From NCBI RefSeq assembly GCF_000238395.3, contig NZ_CP011025.1, positions 2,356,001-2,420,000 of the forward strand: a stretch of DNA of 64,000 bases, given 5' to 3'. A program made the translations under genes and the position numbers. The DNA comes from Pseudoalteromonas arctica A 37-1-2. GTDB taxonomy: Bacteria > Pseudomonadota > Gammaproteobacteria > Enterobacterales > Alteromonadaceae. Shown here one piece after another: positions 27,301 to 35,931 of this stretch (positions within the stretch are counted from its first letter, which is position 1; every line of letters starts with the position of its first letter). Below the pieces are notes generated by a model. That model did no database searches. It was given only the letters and a program-made list of their open reading frames with translations, and had not been told where the DNA came from.

Positions 27301-27794
27301 CGCTACGTGAAGGAAAAGAGCCAACGCTTGAAAATCTACTTAAAAAACAAACCGAAGTAGATTTAAAACTGGCTGCACTATTACCTGATGATTACATACA
27401 CGATGTTAATGCACGCCTAGGTATGTACAAGCGAGTTGCTAGTTGTGCTAACCTTGATGATATGGATGAACTACAGGTAGAACTTATAGACCGCTTTGGT
27501 TTACTGCCTGATGCCGCTAAAAACCTATTTAGCCTACAATTATTAAAAATGCAGGCAAGTAATTTAGGGATAACAAAAATTGAGGCAAATCCAAAAGGTG
27601 GTTACTTTGAGTTTAGCCAAGATACTAAGGTTAACCCTAGCTTCATCATTGGTTTGATACAAAGTGCGCCTAAGGTGTACAAAATGGATGGCGCAAATAA
27701 ACTGCGCTTTGCAATTAGTGAAGCTAACGCTCGCGAACGCTTAAAAATGGTCACTGCAATGATTGCAGATTTCGAAAAAAAGGTTAGCCATTAA
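24321..27794 (+). CDS. mfd: Transcription-repair coupling factor Mfd
   Basis: An ATP-dependent DNA translocase that removes stalled RNA polymerase and recruits UvrA. Full length (1157 residues). N-terminal UvrB-like region (VFPDWETLPYDHFSPHQDIIS, GSIVDLYPMG), RNA-polymerase-binding domain around 480-560 (GQPVVHLDHGVGRYQGL), RecG-like motor with Walker A GDVGFGKTEVAMRAAF, DEEH (VDEEHRFGVRQKE), LTATPIPRTLNMAMSGMRD, and motif VI QLRGRVGRS, then the TRCF C-terminal domain. GGAG lies 7 bases before the ATG. The stop overlaps the next start by one base, so csiV is co-transcribed. Confidence 0.98.
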   Translation: MAFEQWAALPWVKSQKDKIQWGQLSGSGLSIAIAEGVKQQDNLVLIVTPDTPSALRLETELEYLLPDNPVMVFPDWETLPYDHFSPHQDIISARLATLNTLKKEQQSVLIVPISTLMLRTAPASFIYGSTINFKVGDKLDTHNFRDNLEQAGYLNVQQVMEHGEYAIRGSIVDLYPMGSPHPFRLDFFDDELDTIRLFDVETQRSDEKVDKIELLPAHEFPTNDADIERFRISYREKFGASSQQDSVYMQVSKGNWPAGIEYYMPLFFEKLATIFDYLPDTTTVMQLGDLEHAADNFWHDVNVRYENRRVDPLRPLLEPNALYQPIEELFSNLGNFARIRLSLAKLGTKAGNKNLSVSELPAIRIDHKQHEPYAAFINYVAEQKKKKGRILLSVESDGRRESLLSILKPSGLKFKEFETLEQFTKSASDVGLIVSPLEQSVVLGTKPSLSIITEQELLGIKVSQRRRRKHKYEASQDALIRNLAELKEGQPVVHLDHGVGRYQGLQTIDAAGVITEFVTITYASEAKLYVPVSALHMLSRYSGGEEASAPLHKLGSDAWEKAKKRAAEKVRDVAAELLDIYAQRQAKPGNKFTLDAPAYRQFSDSFPFEETDDQRNAIEAVLGDMQSKQAMDRLVCGDVGFGKTEVAMRAAFVAVNDDKQVAILVPTTLLAQQHYENFKDRFADFPIEVGVLSRFNSTKEQKDTLEKMANGKLDIVIGTHKLIQHDIKFNDLGLLIVDEEHRFGVRQKEKIKALRADVDILTLTATPIPRTLNMAMSGMRDLSIIATPPAKRLAVKTFVRQRDVELIREAVLREIKRGGQVYFLHNNVETIDRVAQEISEWVPEASVTSAHGQMREQELEQIMTDFYHQKYNVLVCTTIIETGIDVPTANTIIMDRADKLGLAQLHQLRGRVGRSHHQAYAYLLTGDPKALSKDASKRLQAIESLEDLGAGFALATHDLEIRGAGELLGDDQSGQMQTIGFSLYMEMLEQAVNALREGKEPTLENLLKKQTEVDLKLAALLPDDYIHDVNARLGMYKRVASCANLDDMDELQVELIDRFGLLPDAAKNLFSLQLLKMQASNLGITKIEANPKGGYFEFSQDTKVNPSFIIGLIQSAPKVYKMDGANKLRFAISEANARERLKMVTAMIADFEKKVSH

Positions 27795-28630
27795 TGTTGC
27801 TAAAAAAATCGCTAGTTATTTTATGCTGCTTGTTTAGCAGCACTGCATTTGCAGAACGCTGGTTTGAGGTTGAGGTGCTCGTATTTAAACAGCGCCCTGC
27901 TCCATATTTGCAAGAAGATTTTACACTTAAGCACAAAGCTATTGAGGATAAAAACTCTCTAGATTTAATGACCCCTCTTTATACAGAACAAGCAATGCAA
28001 GCCTGTATAGATGGTGATGAACGTTTTCAAAAACGCTCTTTTACCGACTCATTAGTTAATTCAAACCCACAATCGGGTGTATGCGGTGACAGTACAAACT
28101 ACCTAAAAAGCTACGATGAGCTACCTGTAACACCTCTAGCACCCGCTAAAGATGATATGCAGCAAACTTATTTATTAGCGCCAGAACAACTGCAATTTAA
28201 AGCGCAGTACCGACAGCTAGATCGCAAAGGATTAACACCTATTCTACATACTGGCTGGCGCTTTGGAGGCGCAAGTAAATCGCGTGCTCCAAGTATGCAT
28301 TTAATCGCAGGTAAACACCTTAAAAGTGATTCCAACGTAACCCCTAGCTATTCAAATCCTGATTTTGTAAGTTTATTAAACTCACAACCTGAACTGTTTA
28401 ACGACCCAAACCAATCAAAAGCAGAATGGGAACTAGACGGTTTATTTAAAATACACTTACGACATTATTTATACATTACAGCTAATTTTGATATTAGCCA
28501 AAAACTAGAAAATGGCGATATAGAGTCAGCCCGCTTTTCTCAGTTTAGACGTGTAATAAGTGGTGAAGTACATTACTTTGACCACCCACGAATGGGCATG
28601 ATCGTCCAAATCAGAAAATTCAAACATTAA
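27794..28630 (+). CDS. csiV: CsiV-family exported protein
   Basis: A periplasmic protein of 278 residues related to CsiV, reported in Vibrio as a peptidoglycan-binding protein; the exact role is unclear. A signal peptide is present (LVILCCLFSSTAFAERW). The mature start WFEVEVLVFKQRP and the middle HTGWRF block and C-terminal GEVHYFDHPRMGMIVQIRK are family hallmarks. Two Cys (CIDGDE, SGVCGD) might pair. It overlaps mfd by one base, an arrangement common in gammaproteobacteria. Confidence 0.85.
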   Translation: MLLKKSLVILCCLFSSTAFAERWFEVEVLVFKQRPAPYLQEDFTLKHKAIEDKNSLDLMTPLYTEQAMQACIDGDERFQKRSFTDSLVNSNPQSGVCGDSTNYLKSYDELPVTPLAPAKDDMQQTYLLAPEQLQFKAQYRQLDRKGLTPILHTGWRFGGASKSRAPSMHLIAGKHLKSDSNVTPSYSNPDFVSLLNSQPELFNDPNQSKAEWELDGLFKIHLRHYLYITANFDISQKLENGDIESARFSQFRRVISGEVHYFDHPRMGMIVQIRKFKH

Positions 28631-28649
28631 TACTAAGTAGGATATAACA

Positions 28650-28904
28650 ATGAAAAAACTCCTTATCATCGCAGCTACACTAAGCCTTGCGGCTTGTTCT
28701 AAGGTAAGTCTTGAGAGTTACGAAAAAATCAAAGTAGGTATGGATAAGACTGAAGTTGAAACCATTTTGGGAAGTGCAGATAATTGTGTTGAAAAAACAC
28801 TGCATACTAATTGTGTGTGGGGCGACGAAGCAAAAAATATCGAGATCACGCTAGTATCAGACAAAGTAACTTTATATAGTAAACATGGTTTAGCTAATAA
28901 ATAA
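28650..28904 (+). CDS. Small lipoprotein (DUF3862/SmpA-like)
   Basis: An 84-residue lipoprotein. The lipobox is LSLAACS with Cys17. The mature part has a small BLIP/SmpA-like fold pattern, YEKIKVGMDKTEVETILGSADNC, and a short beta region ending in KHGL. Two further Cys (NCVEKTLHTNCVW) may bond. Function is unknown. TAGGAT lies about 10 bases upstream of the ATG. It follows csiV by 19 bases and is probably the last gene of the mfd operon. Confidence 0.8.
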   Translation: MKKLLIIAATLSLAACSKVSLESYEKIKVGMDKTEVETILGSADNCVEKTLHTNCVWGDEAKNIEITLVSDKVTLYSKHGLANK

Positions 28905-28908
28905 ATTT

Positions 28909-28941
28909 AAAAAAGGGATTGATTTTATCGGTCCCTTTTTT
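28909..28941 (+). terminator. Bidirectional terminator between lipoprotein gene and the convergent membrane-protein gene
   Basis: AAAAAAGGGA pairs with TCCCTTTTTT around an imperfect loop, with T runs in both directions. It lies between two converging genes (stops at 28904 and 28954). Confidence 0.85.
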
Positions 28942-28953
28942 AATTACTAAAAC

Positions 28954-30306
28954 TCATTTTTTGGAGTAGATAAGCTCAATATTAACGATTTTACTACGAT
29001 TTAACGTTATTTTATAGCGTTGGTAAAGTGTTCTATCTTCCTCAGTTAGCACAAGCACCATGTTAAGTTGGTAGCGCCGTTCAACCGCCTGCTTAGATAT
29101 TTTATTACTATCTAAATGATATAACTTCCCTTCACCACGTTTTAGATAACGTGCAAATGGCGCAAGACTAAATTGTAGCGTGTGCTGCAGTGTATCGTAA
29201 CCGGGTAAAAATTCTTTCGCACTAACACGTGTCTCACTTGCAAAGTGTAACCACTGCGCGGCTTGTTTATTTTGCTGTCTACGTTTTGAAAAAATAGATT
29301 TCACTTCTTTAGGTATCTTTTTAAAGCGCATGTATTCAAGCCAAATTAGCTGACTCGCTATTTTGTCTTTGGTAATACTATTTTTAAAGCTAAATCGCCA
29401 CTTAGGTCGCCCTTGTACAATAGCTCGCCAGATCATACGTGTAATGTCTTCTTTAAATATTTCACGTAGTCCGTAAATGACCCCCAAAATTAAAATAAGC
29501 GTCGCGGTGACTTCAGTAAACGTTGAACGGGCATTAAGTATCACAACCATCACAAATGCCATGATAACAGCTGTTACAGTGCCTTTAACTAATCGTTTAA
29601 GGTAGCTGTTAAGAAAACGCGTTTGGCGCTGTAATATAACGCCATGCTCAATTAAACGTTGTAACAAGCGCATTTTATTTGTTATTCGATTTGCGTCTTG
29701 CATGGTGGTTTCAGAATTGTAGCTTTTCTCTGCTCGGTACGTATTTTCGTTTTTACAAAACTGCAGTAAATCGTTACGCTCTTTTGCATAATCGCTACTA
29801 CGTGGGCCTTCATCTAAAAGCTTTAAAAATGATTGCTCAACATGCCAACTTAAATAGTTGTCAGCATTGGTAAAAAATGGAAGTAGTTTTTCGTCATCTG
29901 GCGTGTAGCGACGCAGCTTTTTTAAAAGCCCTTCACTTTGTTCATATACTTCGTTAGCGCGTTTATAAAAGTCTTCTGCTTCATCAATTTTTAACGCGTC
30001 TTTAATGTCGGCATCAAGGGCTAAACGCACTTGGTAACAAAATAAATTAAGGTTTTGACGGTAATCTTGCTGCTCACCTTTGTTTTTACTAACAAAACGG
30101 CTTCGTACTAATGGCAAGTGTATATTGTTAGCGTTGTATGCTAAATGTGATTTAAAGTGGTTATTAAAGTAAGATTCTTCGGTAAGCGTTTGCGGATTAA
30201 TCCCCATTTCATTAGGGATAGAAAAATACAGATCTATGCGCTGTTCAGAACGAGGAGTTAGCTCTGGTTCAATGACAAAAGATAAGTTTTCATCTTGTTT
30301 TAACAA
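28954..30306 (-). CDS. Conserved hypothetical membrane protein
   Basis: I do not recognise a family. The 450 residues have a hydrophilic N-terminal region of about 235 residues with RSRFVSKNKGEQQDYRQNLN and an AKERNDLLQFCKNENTYRAEKS stretch. Two adjacent membrane helices follow at about 240-285 (VTAVIMAFVMVVILNA, TATLILILGVIYGLREI). A basic C-terminal domain of about 165 residues ends in KIVNIELIYSKK. No signal peptide; a cytoplasmic N and C terminus around a helical hairpin is likely. It stands alone between converging and same-strand genes. No catalytic motif is seen. Confidence 0.75.
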   Translation of the reverse strand: MLKQDENLSFVIEPELTPRSEQRIDLYFSIPNEMGINPQTLTEESYFNNHFKSHLAYNANNIHLPLVRSRFVSKNKGEQQDYRQNLNLFCYQVRLALDADIKDALKIDEAEDFYKRANEVYEQSEGLLKKLRRYTPDDEKLLPFFTNADNYLSWHVEQSFLKLLDEGPRSSDYAKERNDLLQFCKNENTYRAEKSYNSETTMQDANRITNKMRLLQRLIEHGVILQRQTRFLNSYLKRLVKGTVTAVIMAFVMVVILNARSTFTEVTATLILILGVIYGLREIFKEDITRMIWRAIVQGRPKWRFSFKNSITKDKIASQLIWLEYMRFKKIPKEVKSIFSKRRQQNKQAAQWLHFASETRVSAKEFLPGYDTLQHTLQFSLAPFARYLKRGEGKLYHLDSNKISKQAVERRYQLNMVLVLTEEDRTLYQRYKITLNRSKIVNIELIYSKK

Positions 30307-30363
30307 TCAGTTCTCCTTCTAAAATATCGTTTTAGTGTACTTGTCTCCTTTGTTTTGTTCAAT

Positions 30364-30392
30364 AAAAAAGGCTCAGTAAATACTGAGCCTTA
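30364..30392 (-). terminator. Terminator of the TonB-receptor gene
   Basis: AAGGCTCAGTA / TACTGAGCCTT with a 2-base loop. T6 follows on the minus strand, 20 bases past the receptor stop. Confidence 0.9.
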
Positions 30393-30413
30393 ATACGATT
30401 AATGTGCTAGTTA

Positions 30414-33104
30414 TTATAGTTTAATATTGATACCAGCAAATAAACGACGACCTAATGTGTCGTAAGTGTACGGATCAGTATTTGAATCGTAATTACCTGT
30501 GTAGTACGGAGGCTCTTTATCAAACATGTTATTAATACCAGCAGAGACAGTTACTAAGTCATTAACCACGTAAGAACCACTAATATCATGATATACAATT
30601 GATGGTGTCGTTGGTGCTACACATTCACTCTGATCAAGTCTACAAGTAAAGCTATCCATCCCAGCAACGTAACGTGCTTCGTAAGTAGCATCCCAGCTAT
30701 CACCACTTACTGTTAAGTGAAGATTTGATTTAATGTCAGCATAACCACCACTACCATTTGTAATATAACCTTGATAGTCAATTATAGCACCTGTATCAAC
30801 AACATATTCATCTAAATACGTTGTATCTAAGCCTGCTTTCCATGCTAAGCCTAAGGCATCAAATGAATACTTTAAGTTCAAATCTATGCCTGATGTTTTC
30901 TCTGAACCGATATTGCGTAACTGGTTATTAAATACAATTCGACCATCTGTACGAAGAAAAGCACCTGTATTGTCACAAAGTGTAGTTCCTGTACCATTAG
31001 GGTTAATGCACTGATCTACAACGAACTGGCTCGTGTAACTGCTAATAGCGTTTTCGATTTCAATATCGTAGTAATCTACAGTCATTGAAAAGCCGTCAAG
31101 CCATTGTGGCTCATAAACAACACCAAACGTTAGTGTGTCTGCTTCTTCTGGAGTCAAGTTACTGTTGCCACCAACTGTTACTTCAGCCTGGTTATCAGCA
31201 CCATCGTAATCAACTGAATCATAAGATATGGCTTTACCAGAATATAGCTCATCTACTGTAGGTGCACGGAAGGCTGTTGAGCGAACACCACGTAGCATTA
31301 GTTCGTCATTTACGCGCCAAGTTAGACCTAGCTTCCAAGTATTATCTGAACCAAATGTGCTGTAGTCAAACGCACGTATTGCAGCACTTAACTCAACACT
31401 TTCGGCAAAAGGAGCATCAGCCAATAATGGGATTGCAAATTCTACATATGCTTCATCTACATTGAAACCACCACTTGTTGGATCAATACGAGGGTCGTTA
31501 CCTAGGCCTTGTGCAGCTATTGAATCTGGATCCTGCCATGCTTTTTCTTGACGGTGCTCAACACCTGCAGCAAACGCAGCATAGCCAGCTGGTAACTCGA
31601 ACAGTTCACCTGAAAGAGAGCCTGATACAATAAATAATTGACTTCCACCTGATTCTTGCTCTTTGTAAATATATTGACTTACGTTAGATTGAGCCCAATC
31701 AGCTTCGCTTAAAGGATTGAATGTTCCAGCTTCTACATCTGCTGTTAGAGACGAAACATTATGAAGATTACTTGTTTTACTTACTGAATCATTACGACCG
31801 AAGTTAGCTGAAATATCCCAAGAGTAATCATCAATTACACCTTCGGCACCAACTACAATACGGACAGTATCAACTGTTTGAGAATAATTGCGTGTACCGC
31901 TTTCACTCATTCTACGACGGTAGCTAATTGGATCACCAGCAGCGTAGTTTGTAGCTGTTGTCACATACTGACCATCAGCATCCTTTACAAATGCGTTATT
32001 TGCAACTTCGCGCTTGTCGTAGGTTTGTCCTAACAGACTGTCACCCATAGTGCTAGGGTCGTAATCAAATGCAAAGTTAATTGGTTGCGGTGCTAACTGT
32101 TGCTCTGACCAACGCTTAGTGTAAGTAAATTCACTAAAAAAGCTTGTGTCATCAGATATTTCATACGTTCCAAGACCTGTAATATTTAATCTGTTCATTG
32201 GTGTGTATAAGTAACTGCTACTTGCGTAGTTATATGCATCGGCAGCTGTTGAGTAACGATGTAAACTTCCACCTAACCCGCTCAAGCCACTATCATTAGC
32301 AACTCCAGTTTGTTCAATTTCATTTTTTTCATTCAAAATGGGCGCAGTCAAATTGCTTTGAATATGGCCGCCTTCACTGAATGAAGAGCCACCACAATAT
32401 AAACCGTTCTCATCTTCAAGTATTGGACAGCTTGAGAAATCACGATTACTTTGGCTTGCTTCACCACGATTTGTATATTGTGCACCAAAGACAATATTGC
32501 CTTTATCAAATGAAGTACCCACTGTAAAGTCAATAGAGTTTTCAGTTGCATCGTGCTTTGACGTCATTGCAGTGTTTACGTTTAAATCAAGGCCTTCAAA
32601 ATCATTCTTCAGAATAATATTTACAACACCAGCAACAGCATCTGTACCATATACGGCTGAAGCGCCGTCTTTAAGTACTTCAATTTGCTTAATCATTGAA
32701 ACTGGTATCGTATTTAAATCAACAGTAGATGCTGCACCAGTACCTGAATTGATCATACGACGGCCATTTACAAGTACCAAAGTACGTGGTGAGCCTAAAC
32801 CGCGTAAGTTAATAGATGCATTACCACCTGAACCATTGTTAACGCCAGGGTTAGTCATTGCACCGCCAGTGGCGGTCATTTGCTGAAGCACACTATCAAC
32901 TGATGTAGCGCCAGAAGCTCTGATCTCATCTGCACCAATGAGTGTAACTGGGCTAGCGGTTTCCATGTCAGAACGCTTAATACGAGAACCCGTCACTTGA
33001 ATTTTTTCGATTGATTTTGCAGCTTCGTCTGCCGCTAAAACTTGCACACTAGAGAACATTGGGATCGCTGCAATGACAGCTAAACCAAGAGTTGATTTTT
33101 TCAT
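30414..33104 (-). CDS. TonB-dependent receptor
   Basis: An outer-membrane TonB-dependent receptor of 896 residues. Signal peptide (LGLAVIAAIPMFSSVQVLAADE), TonB-box-like EKIQVTGSRIKR near residue 34, plug to about 170 (LRGLGSPRTLVLVNGRRM, IPVSMIKQIEVLKDGASAVYGTDAVAG) and a long barrel ending GRRLFAGINIKL. The plug style (GSRIKRSDMETASPVT) is that of the large Caulobacter/marine TonB-receptor group, often for carbohydrates, peptides or unknown nutrients. No substrate genes are beside it, so the ligand cannot be named. AGGGT lies about 9 bases upstream of the ATG. Confidence 0.93.
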   Translation of the reverse strand: MKKSTLGLAVIAAIPMFSSVQVLAADEAAKSIEKIQVTGSRIKRSDMETASPVTLIGADEIRASGATSVDSVLQQMTATGGAMTNPGVNNGSGGNASINLRGLGSPRTLVLVNGRRMINSGTGAASTVDLNTIPVSMIKQIEVLKDGASAVYGTDAVAGVVNIILKNDFEGLDLNVNTAMTSKHDATENSIDFTVGTSFDKGNIVFGAQYTNRGEASQSNRDFSSCPILEDENGLYCGGSSFSEGGHIQSNLTAPILNEKNEIEQTGVANDSGLSGLGGSLHRYSTAADAYNYASSSYLYTPMNRLNITGLGTYEISDDTSFFSEFTYTKRWSEQQLAPQPINFAFDYDPSTMGDSLLGQTYDKREVANNAFVKDADGQYVTTATNYAAGDPISYRRRMSESGTRNYSQTVDTVRIVVGAEGVIDDYSWDISANFGRNDSVSKTSNLHNVSSLTADVEAGTFNPLSEADWAQSNVSQYIYKEQESGGSQLFIVSGSLSGELFELPAGYAAFAAGVEHRQEKAWQDPDSIAAQGLGNDPRIDPTSGGFNVDEAYVEFAIPLLADAPFAESVELSAAIRAFDYSTFGSDNTWKLGLTWRVNDELMLRGVRSTAFRAPTVDELYSGKAISYDSVDYDGADNQAEVTVGGNSNLTPEEADTLTFGVVYEPQWLDGFSMTVDYYDIEIENAISSYTSQFVVDQCINPNGTGTTLCDNTGAFLRTDGRIVFNNQLRNIGSEKTSGIDLNLKYSFDALGLAWKAGLDTTYLDEYVVDTGAIIDYQGYITNGSGGYADIKSNLHLTVSGDSWDATYEARYVAGMDSFTCRLDQSECVAPTTPSIVYHDISGSYVVNDLVTVSAGINNMFDKEPPYYTGNYDSNTDPYTYDTLGRRLFAGINIKL

Positions 33105-33559
33105 GAAAGAACCCTACTTGTTGAAATTTACCTTTATTGGTAATGCTCACTTGTTATAAGAATAGTGAGTTAGGCGGGCAACTTAGGCGTCTTTAACTGA
33201 ACGAAAACTTAACGGCTGTTTATTTTATATATCACAACAAAATAGAATAACTTTATTAGGAACATACGTTACAACTTGTTTCATTGTTAACAAGTAAATA
33301 CATACTTATATCAAGGCTTTGAGTATAAATAAACAACTAAGCAATACAGATGAAATCAAACCGCATCACTTTGTAATTAAATGTAATTAATCGAATGATG
33401 TACCAAATTTAGATAAATTAACAAGTTAATCACAGTGCATTATTAAAACCGCAAAACTAAATGTTAATTACTAACCATATTTATGCATGCTTAGCGATTA
33501 AATAGTCTGATTTAGCTACTTTAAGACGTTTTTTGATTAGATTTTTTATTCAGTCGCAA

Positions 33560-33723
33560 TTAAAGTTGAACTTTTTGAGAGCACTCATTCACCATTGAAG
33601 CTTTATCAGTATCAAAACCTAAAAAGGCAATTTTATTGATCTTCTCACTCAAATAATCGTATGTATAAGAAAACGAACTCACATCAAAATGTAAGCTGGA
33701 TGCAAGAGTTTGCAGCCGTAACT
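33560..33723 (-). pseudogene. Open frame without a start codon downstream of the lipoprotein gene
   Basis: On the minus strand at least 55 codons are open, ending at a TAA (33560-33562). The reading contains SSFSYTYDYLSEKINKIAFL and later DTDKASMVNECSQK. No ATG is available near its beginning. It runs on from the end of the lipoprotein gene in a shifted frame. It may be a remnant or a frameshifted extension of that gene. The rest of 33105-33559 shows no coding evidence; it is AT-rich and would hold the receptor promoter. Confidence 0.35.
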
Positions 33724-34149
33724 TTAATACGTTACATAAAAAGAGTAATTTAGTGTTTGTATTAAAGAGGTTGTATTATCTTTGACTGTTAGCTCTAAAT
33801 TCCAGAGCATATTTTGCTCAGAACAAATGCCAACCATGGTATTACTCTGCCAAAGGCCATCATGTTTTTTAAATTGCTGAGGAATGTAACCCATATACAT
33901 AGTAATGCCTTTAAGCTTGGCATCTTCAATTGTAAGGTTTGTTGGCAAATCACTAAAAATAGTAAATGGAGTTTCGGGAGAAAGGGTTTTCTCGCTTAAC
34001 CATACTTTAACATCATTTGAAAAAGTACAAGGCAAATTGGCTGTGCAAGTGACATTTTCTAGAAACTTTTCACCTGTATTTTTGGAAAAATCACATGCTG
34101 TTAATAAAAAAAATACCGCCGTGAATAAACTTAATCTATATATAAGCAT
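33724..34149 (-). CDS. Putative lipoprotein beside the cbb3 oxidase operon
   Basis: A 141-residue predicted lipoprotein with lipobox FLLTACD (Cys19). The mature part is beta-rich, with a CTANLPCTFSNDVKVWLSEKTL segment (two Cys), FTIFSDLPTNLTIEDAKLKGITMYMGYIPQQF and IQTLNYSFYVTY at the end. The beta-rich pattern and SLIQT tail recall the small periplasmic FixH-like immunoglobulin folds, but this is only a resemblance. It is divergent from ccoN. A role in oxidase assembly is possible and unproven. The stop may be premature, since an open shifted frame follows. Confidence 0.65.
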   Translation of the reverse strand: MLIYRLSLFTAVFFLLTACDFSKNTGEKFLENVTCTANLPCTFSNDVKVWLSEKTLSPETPFTIFSDLPTNLTIEDAKLKGITMYMGYIPQQFKKHDGLWQSNTMVGICSEQNMLWNLELTVKDNTTSLIQTLNYSFYVTY

Positions 34150-34488
34150 AACAATTTCGCACTAAAGAAAAACAAATACTAATAATCGCGACTGCAAATA
34201 ACAAGTGCGAGTGTTACTATTAAGCCAAATTAGGCACAAACTGTATCAAAAAATAAACAACAAGCTCACAAACATTGATTGATGTCATAATTTTATGTAA
34301 TTGACCTATCTTTTTTAGGCCAAAAAATTTATCATTTCACCCGCAAAAAATAAGGGTTTCTCAAGTTTTTTTTCTGAAGCTTTCATGTATTGAAAGTTTT
34401 AGATAACACGCTTGAGAAAATAGTAGGCCCCACTTTTAAAGGTGGGTAATTCATTTCTAAACGCATTTATTGCAGCGGAAGCCAGAAA
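34150..34488 (+). promoter_or_regulatory. ccoNOQP promoter and structured leader
   Basis: A 339-base non-coding region between divergent genes. From left: an FNR-like half-conserved box near 34275, then nested inverted repeats TTTCTCAAG (34357-34365) / CTTGAGAAA (34411-34419) enclosing CTTTCA-TGTAT-TGAAAG (34380-34396), then a hairpin CCCAC / GTGGG (34429-34445) shortly before the start. No open frame is supported here. The hairpins suggest post-transcriptional control or a terminator-like element, but no T run follows them. Confidence 0.5.
34275..34288 (+). promoter_or_regulatory. Weak FNR-box candidate upstream of ccoN
   Basis: TTGATTGATGTCAT keeps the TTGAT half of the FNR consensus (TTGAT-N4-ATCAA) but only three of five bases in the other half. 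cbb3 oxidases are commonly FNR/ANR-activated, and fnr lies downstream in the same gene block. Assignment is tentative. Confidence 0.35.
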
Positions 34489-35922
34489 ATGAGCCAAACA
34501 GTAGCATCACAAACTGAGTATAACTATAAGGTTGTACGCCAATTCGCTATTATGACAGTGATTTGGGGCATCGTTGGCATGAGTATTGGGGTTCTGATTG
34601 CTGCCCAATTAGCTTGGCCAGCACTTAACTTTGATACACCATGGTTAACTTACTCTCGACTACGTCCGTTACACACGAACGCAGTAATTTTCGCATTTGG
34701 TACCAGTGCACTTTTTGCGACGTCTTATTACGTCGTACAACGTACTTGTCAAACGCGTCTTTTCTCAGACAAACTCGCCGCCTTTTCTTTTTGGGGCTGG
34801 CAGCTAGTTATTGTATTAGCAGTAATAACGCTACCGTTAGGTATTACTAGCTCAAAAGAATATGCAGAACTTGAATGGCCAATCGATATTTTAATCGCTG
34901 TGGTTTGGATTGTTTACGCTATTGTATTCTTTGGTACTTTGATTAAGCGTAAAGTGTCGCACATCTATGTTGCTAACTGGTTCTATGCTGGCTTTATTAT
35001 TACTGTTGCAGTACTACACATTGTAAACAGCATGGCAGTGCCTGTGTCGTTAACTAAATCATATTCAATCTATGCAGGTGCCGTAGATGCTATGGTTCAG
35101 TGGTGGTACGGTCATAACGCTGTAGGTTTCCTACTTACTGCTGGTTTCTTGGGTATGATGTATTACTTTGTACCTAAACAAGCAGGTCGTCCAGTGTACT
35201 CATACCGTTTATCGGTAGTTCACTTTTGGGCTCTAATTTCATTATATATCTGGGCTGGTCCTCATCACCTTCACTACACAGCGCTTCCTGATTGGACGCA
35301 AAGTTTAGGTATGGTTATGTCTATTATCCTATTTGTACCGTCTTGGGGTGGTATGATTAACGGTATTATGACGCTATCTGGCGCGTGGCATAAACTACGT
35401 ACTGATCCAGTACTACGCTTCTTAGTTGTTTCATTGTCTTTCTACGGTATGTCTACGTTTGAAGGTCCAATGATGGCAATTAAATCTGTAAATGCGTTAT
35501 CTCACTATACAGATTGGACAATCGGCCACGTACACTCAGGTGCACTAGGTTGGGTTGCTATGATTTCAATTGGTGCTATTTACCACTTAATTCCTGCGTT
35601 ATTCGCGCAAGGTCGTATGTATAGCGTTAAATTGGTTAATACCCACTTCTGGTTACACACTGTAGGTGTTGTTTTATACATTGTTGCAATGTGGATTTCA
35701 GGTGTAATGCAAGGTCTAATGTGGCGTGCAGTGAATGCTGACGGTACATTAATGTACAGCTTTGTGCAGTCTTTAGAAGCGTCGCATCCTTTCTATATCA
35801 TGCGCTTTGTAGGCGGTGTATTCATCGTAACGGGTATGTTAGTTATGGCTTATAACGTTTACCGCACTATTTCAGCTGAGAAAGAATCTCTGAAACTAGA
35901 CGCGCAAGCACAATTAGCATAA
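34489..35922 (+). CDS. ccoN: cbb3-type cytochrome c oxidase subunit I
   Basis: The catalytic heme-copper subunit of the high-affinity cbb3 terminal oxidase, with about 12 membrane helices; it reduces O2 and pumps protons. 477 residues, usual length. Heme and copper ligands are seen: His in [15 protein letters not shown] (low-spin heme b), [10 protein letters not shown] and [15 protein letters not shown] (CuB His and cross-linked Tyr region), and [13 protein letters not shown] (heme b3). First gene of ccoNOQP. AGCGGAAGCC precedes the start by about 10 bases. Confidence 0.98.
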   Translation: MSQTVASQTEYNYKVVRQFAIMTVIWGIVGMSIGVLIAAQLAWPALNFDTPWLTYSRLRPLHTNAVIFAFGTSALFATSYYVVQRTCQTRLFSDKLAAFSFWGWQLVIVLAVITLPLGITSSKEYAELEWPIDILIAVVWIVYAIVFFGTLIKRKVSHIYVANWFYAGFIITVAVLHIVNSMAVPVSLTKSYSIYAGAVDAMVQWWYGHNAVGFLLTAGFLGMMYYFVPKQAGRPVYSYRLSVVHFWALISLYIWAGPHHLHYTALPDWTQSLGMVMSIILFVPSWGGMINGIMTLSGAWHKLRTDPVLRFLVVSLSFYGMSTFEGPMMAIKSVNALSHYTDWTIGHVHSGALGWVAMISIGAIYHLIPALFAQGRMYSVKLVNTHFWLHTVGVVLYIVAMWISGVMQGLMWRAVNADGTLMYSFVQSLEASHPFYIMRFVGGVFIVTGMLVMAYNVYRTISAEKESLKLDAQAQLA

Positions 35923-35931
35923 CGGAGTGAG

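Noticed and set aside
32497..32886. 129-codon plus-strand ORF inside the TonB receptor gene
   Set aside because: It is antisense to the conserved plug region of the receptor and has no supporting ribosome site or family.
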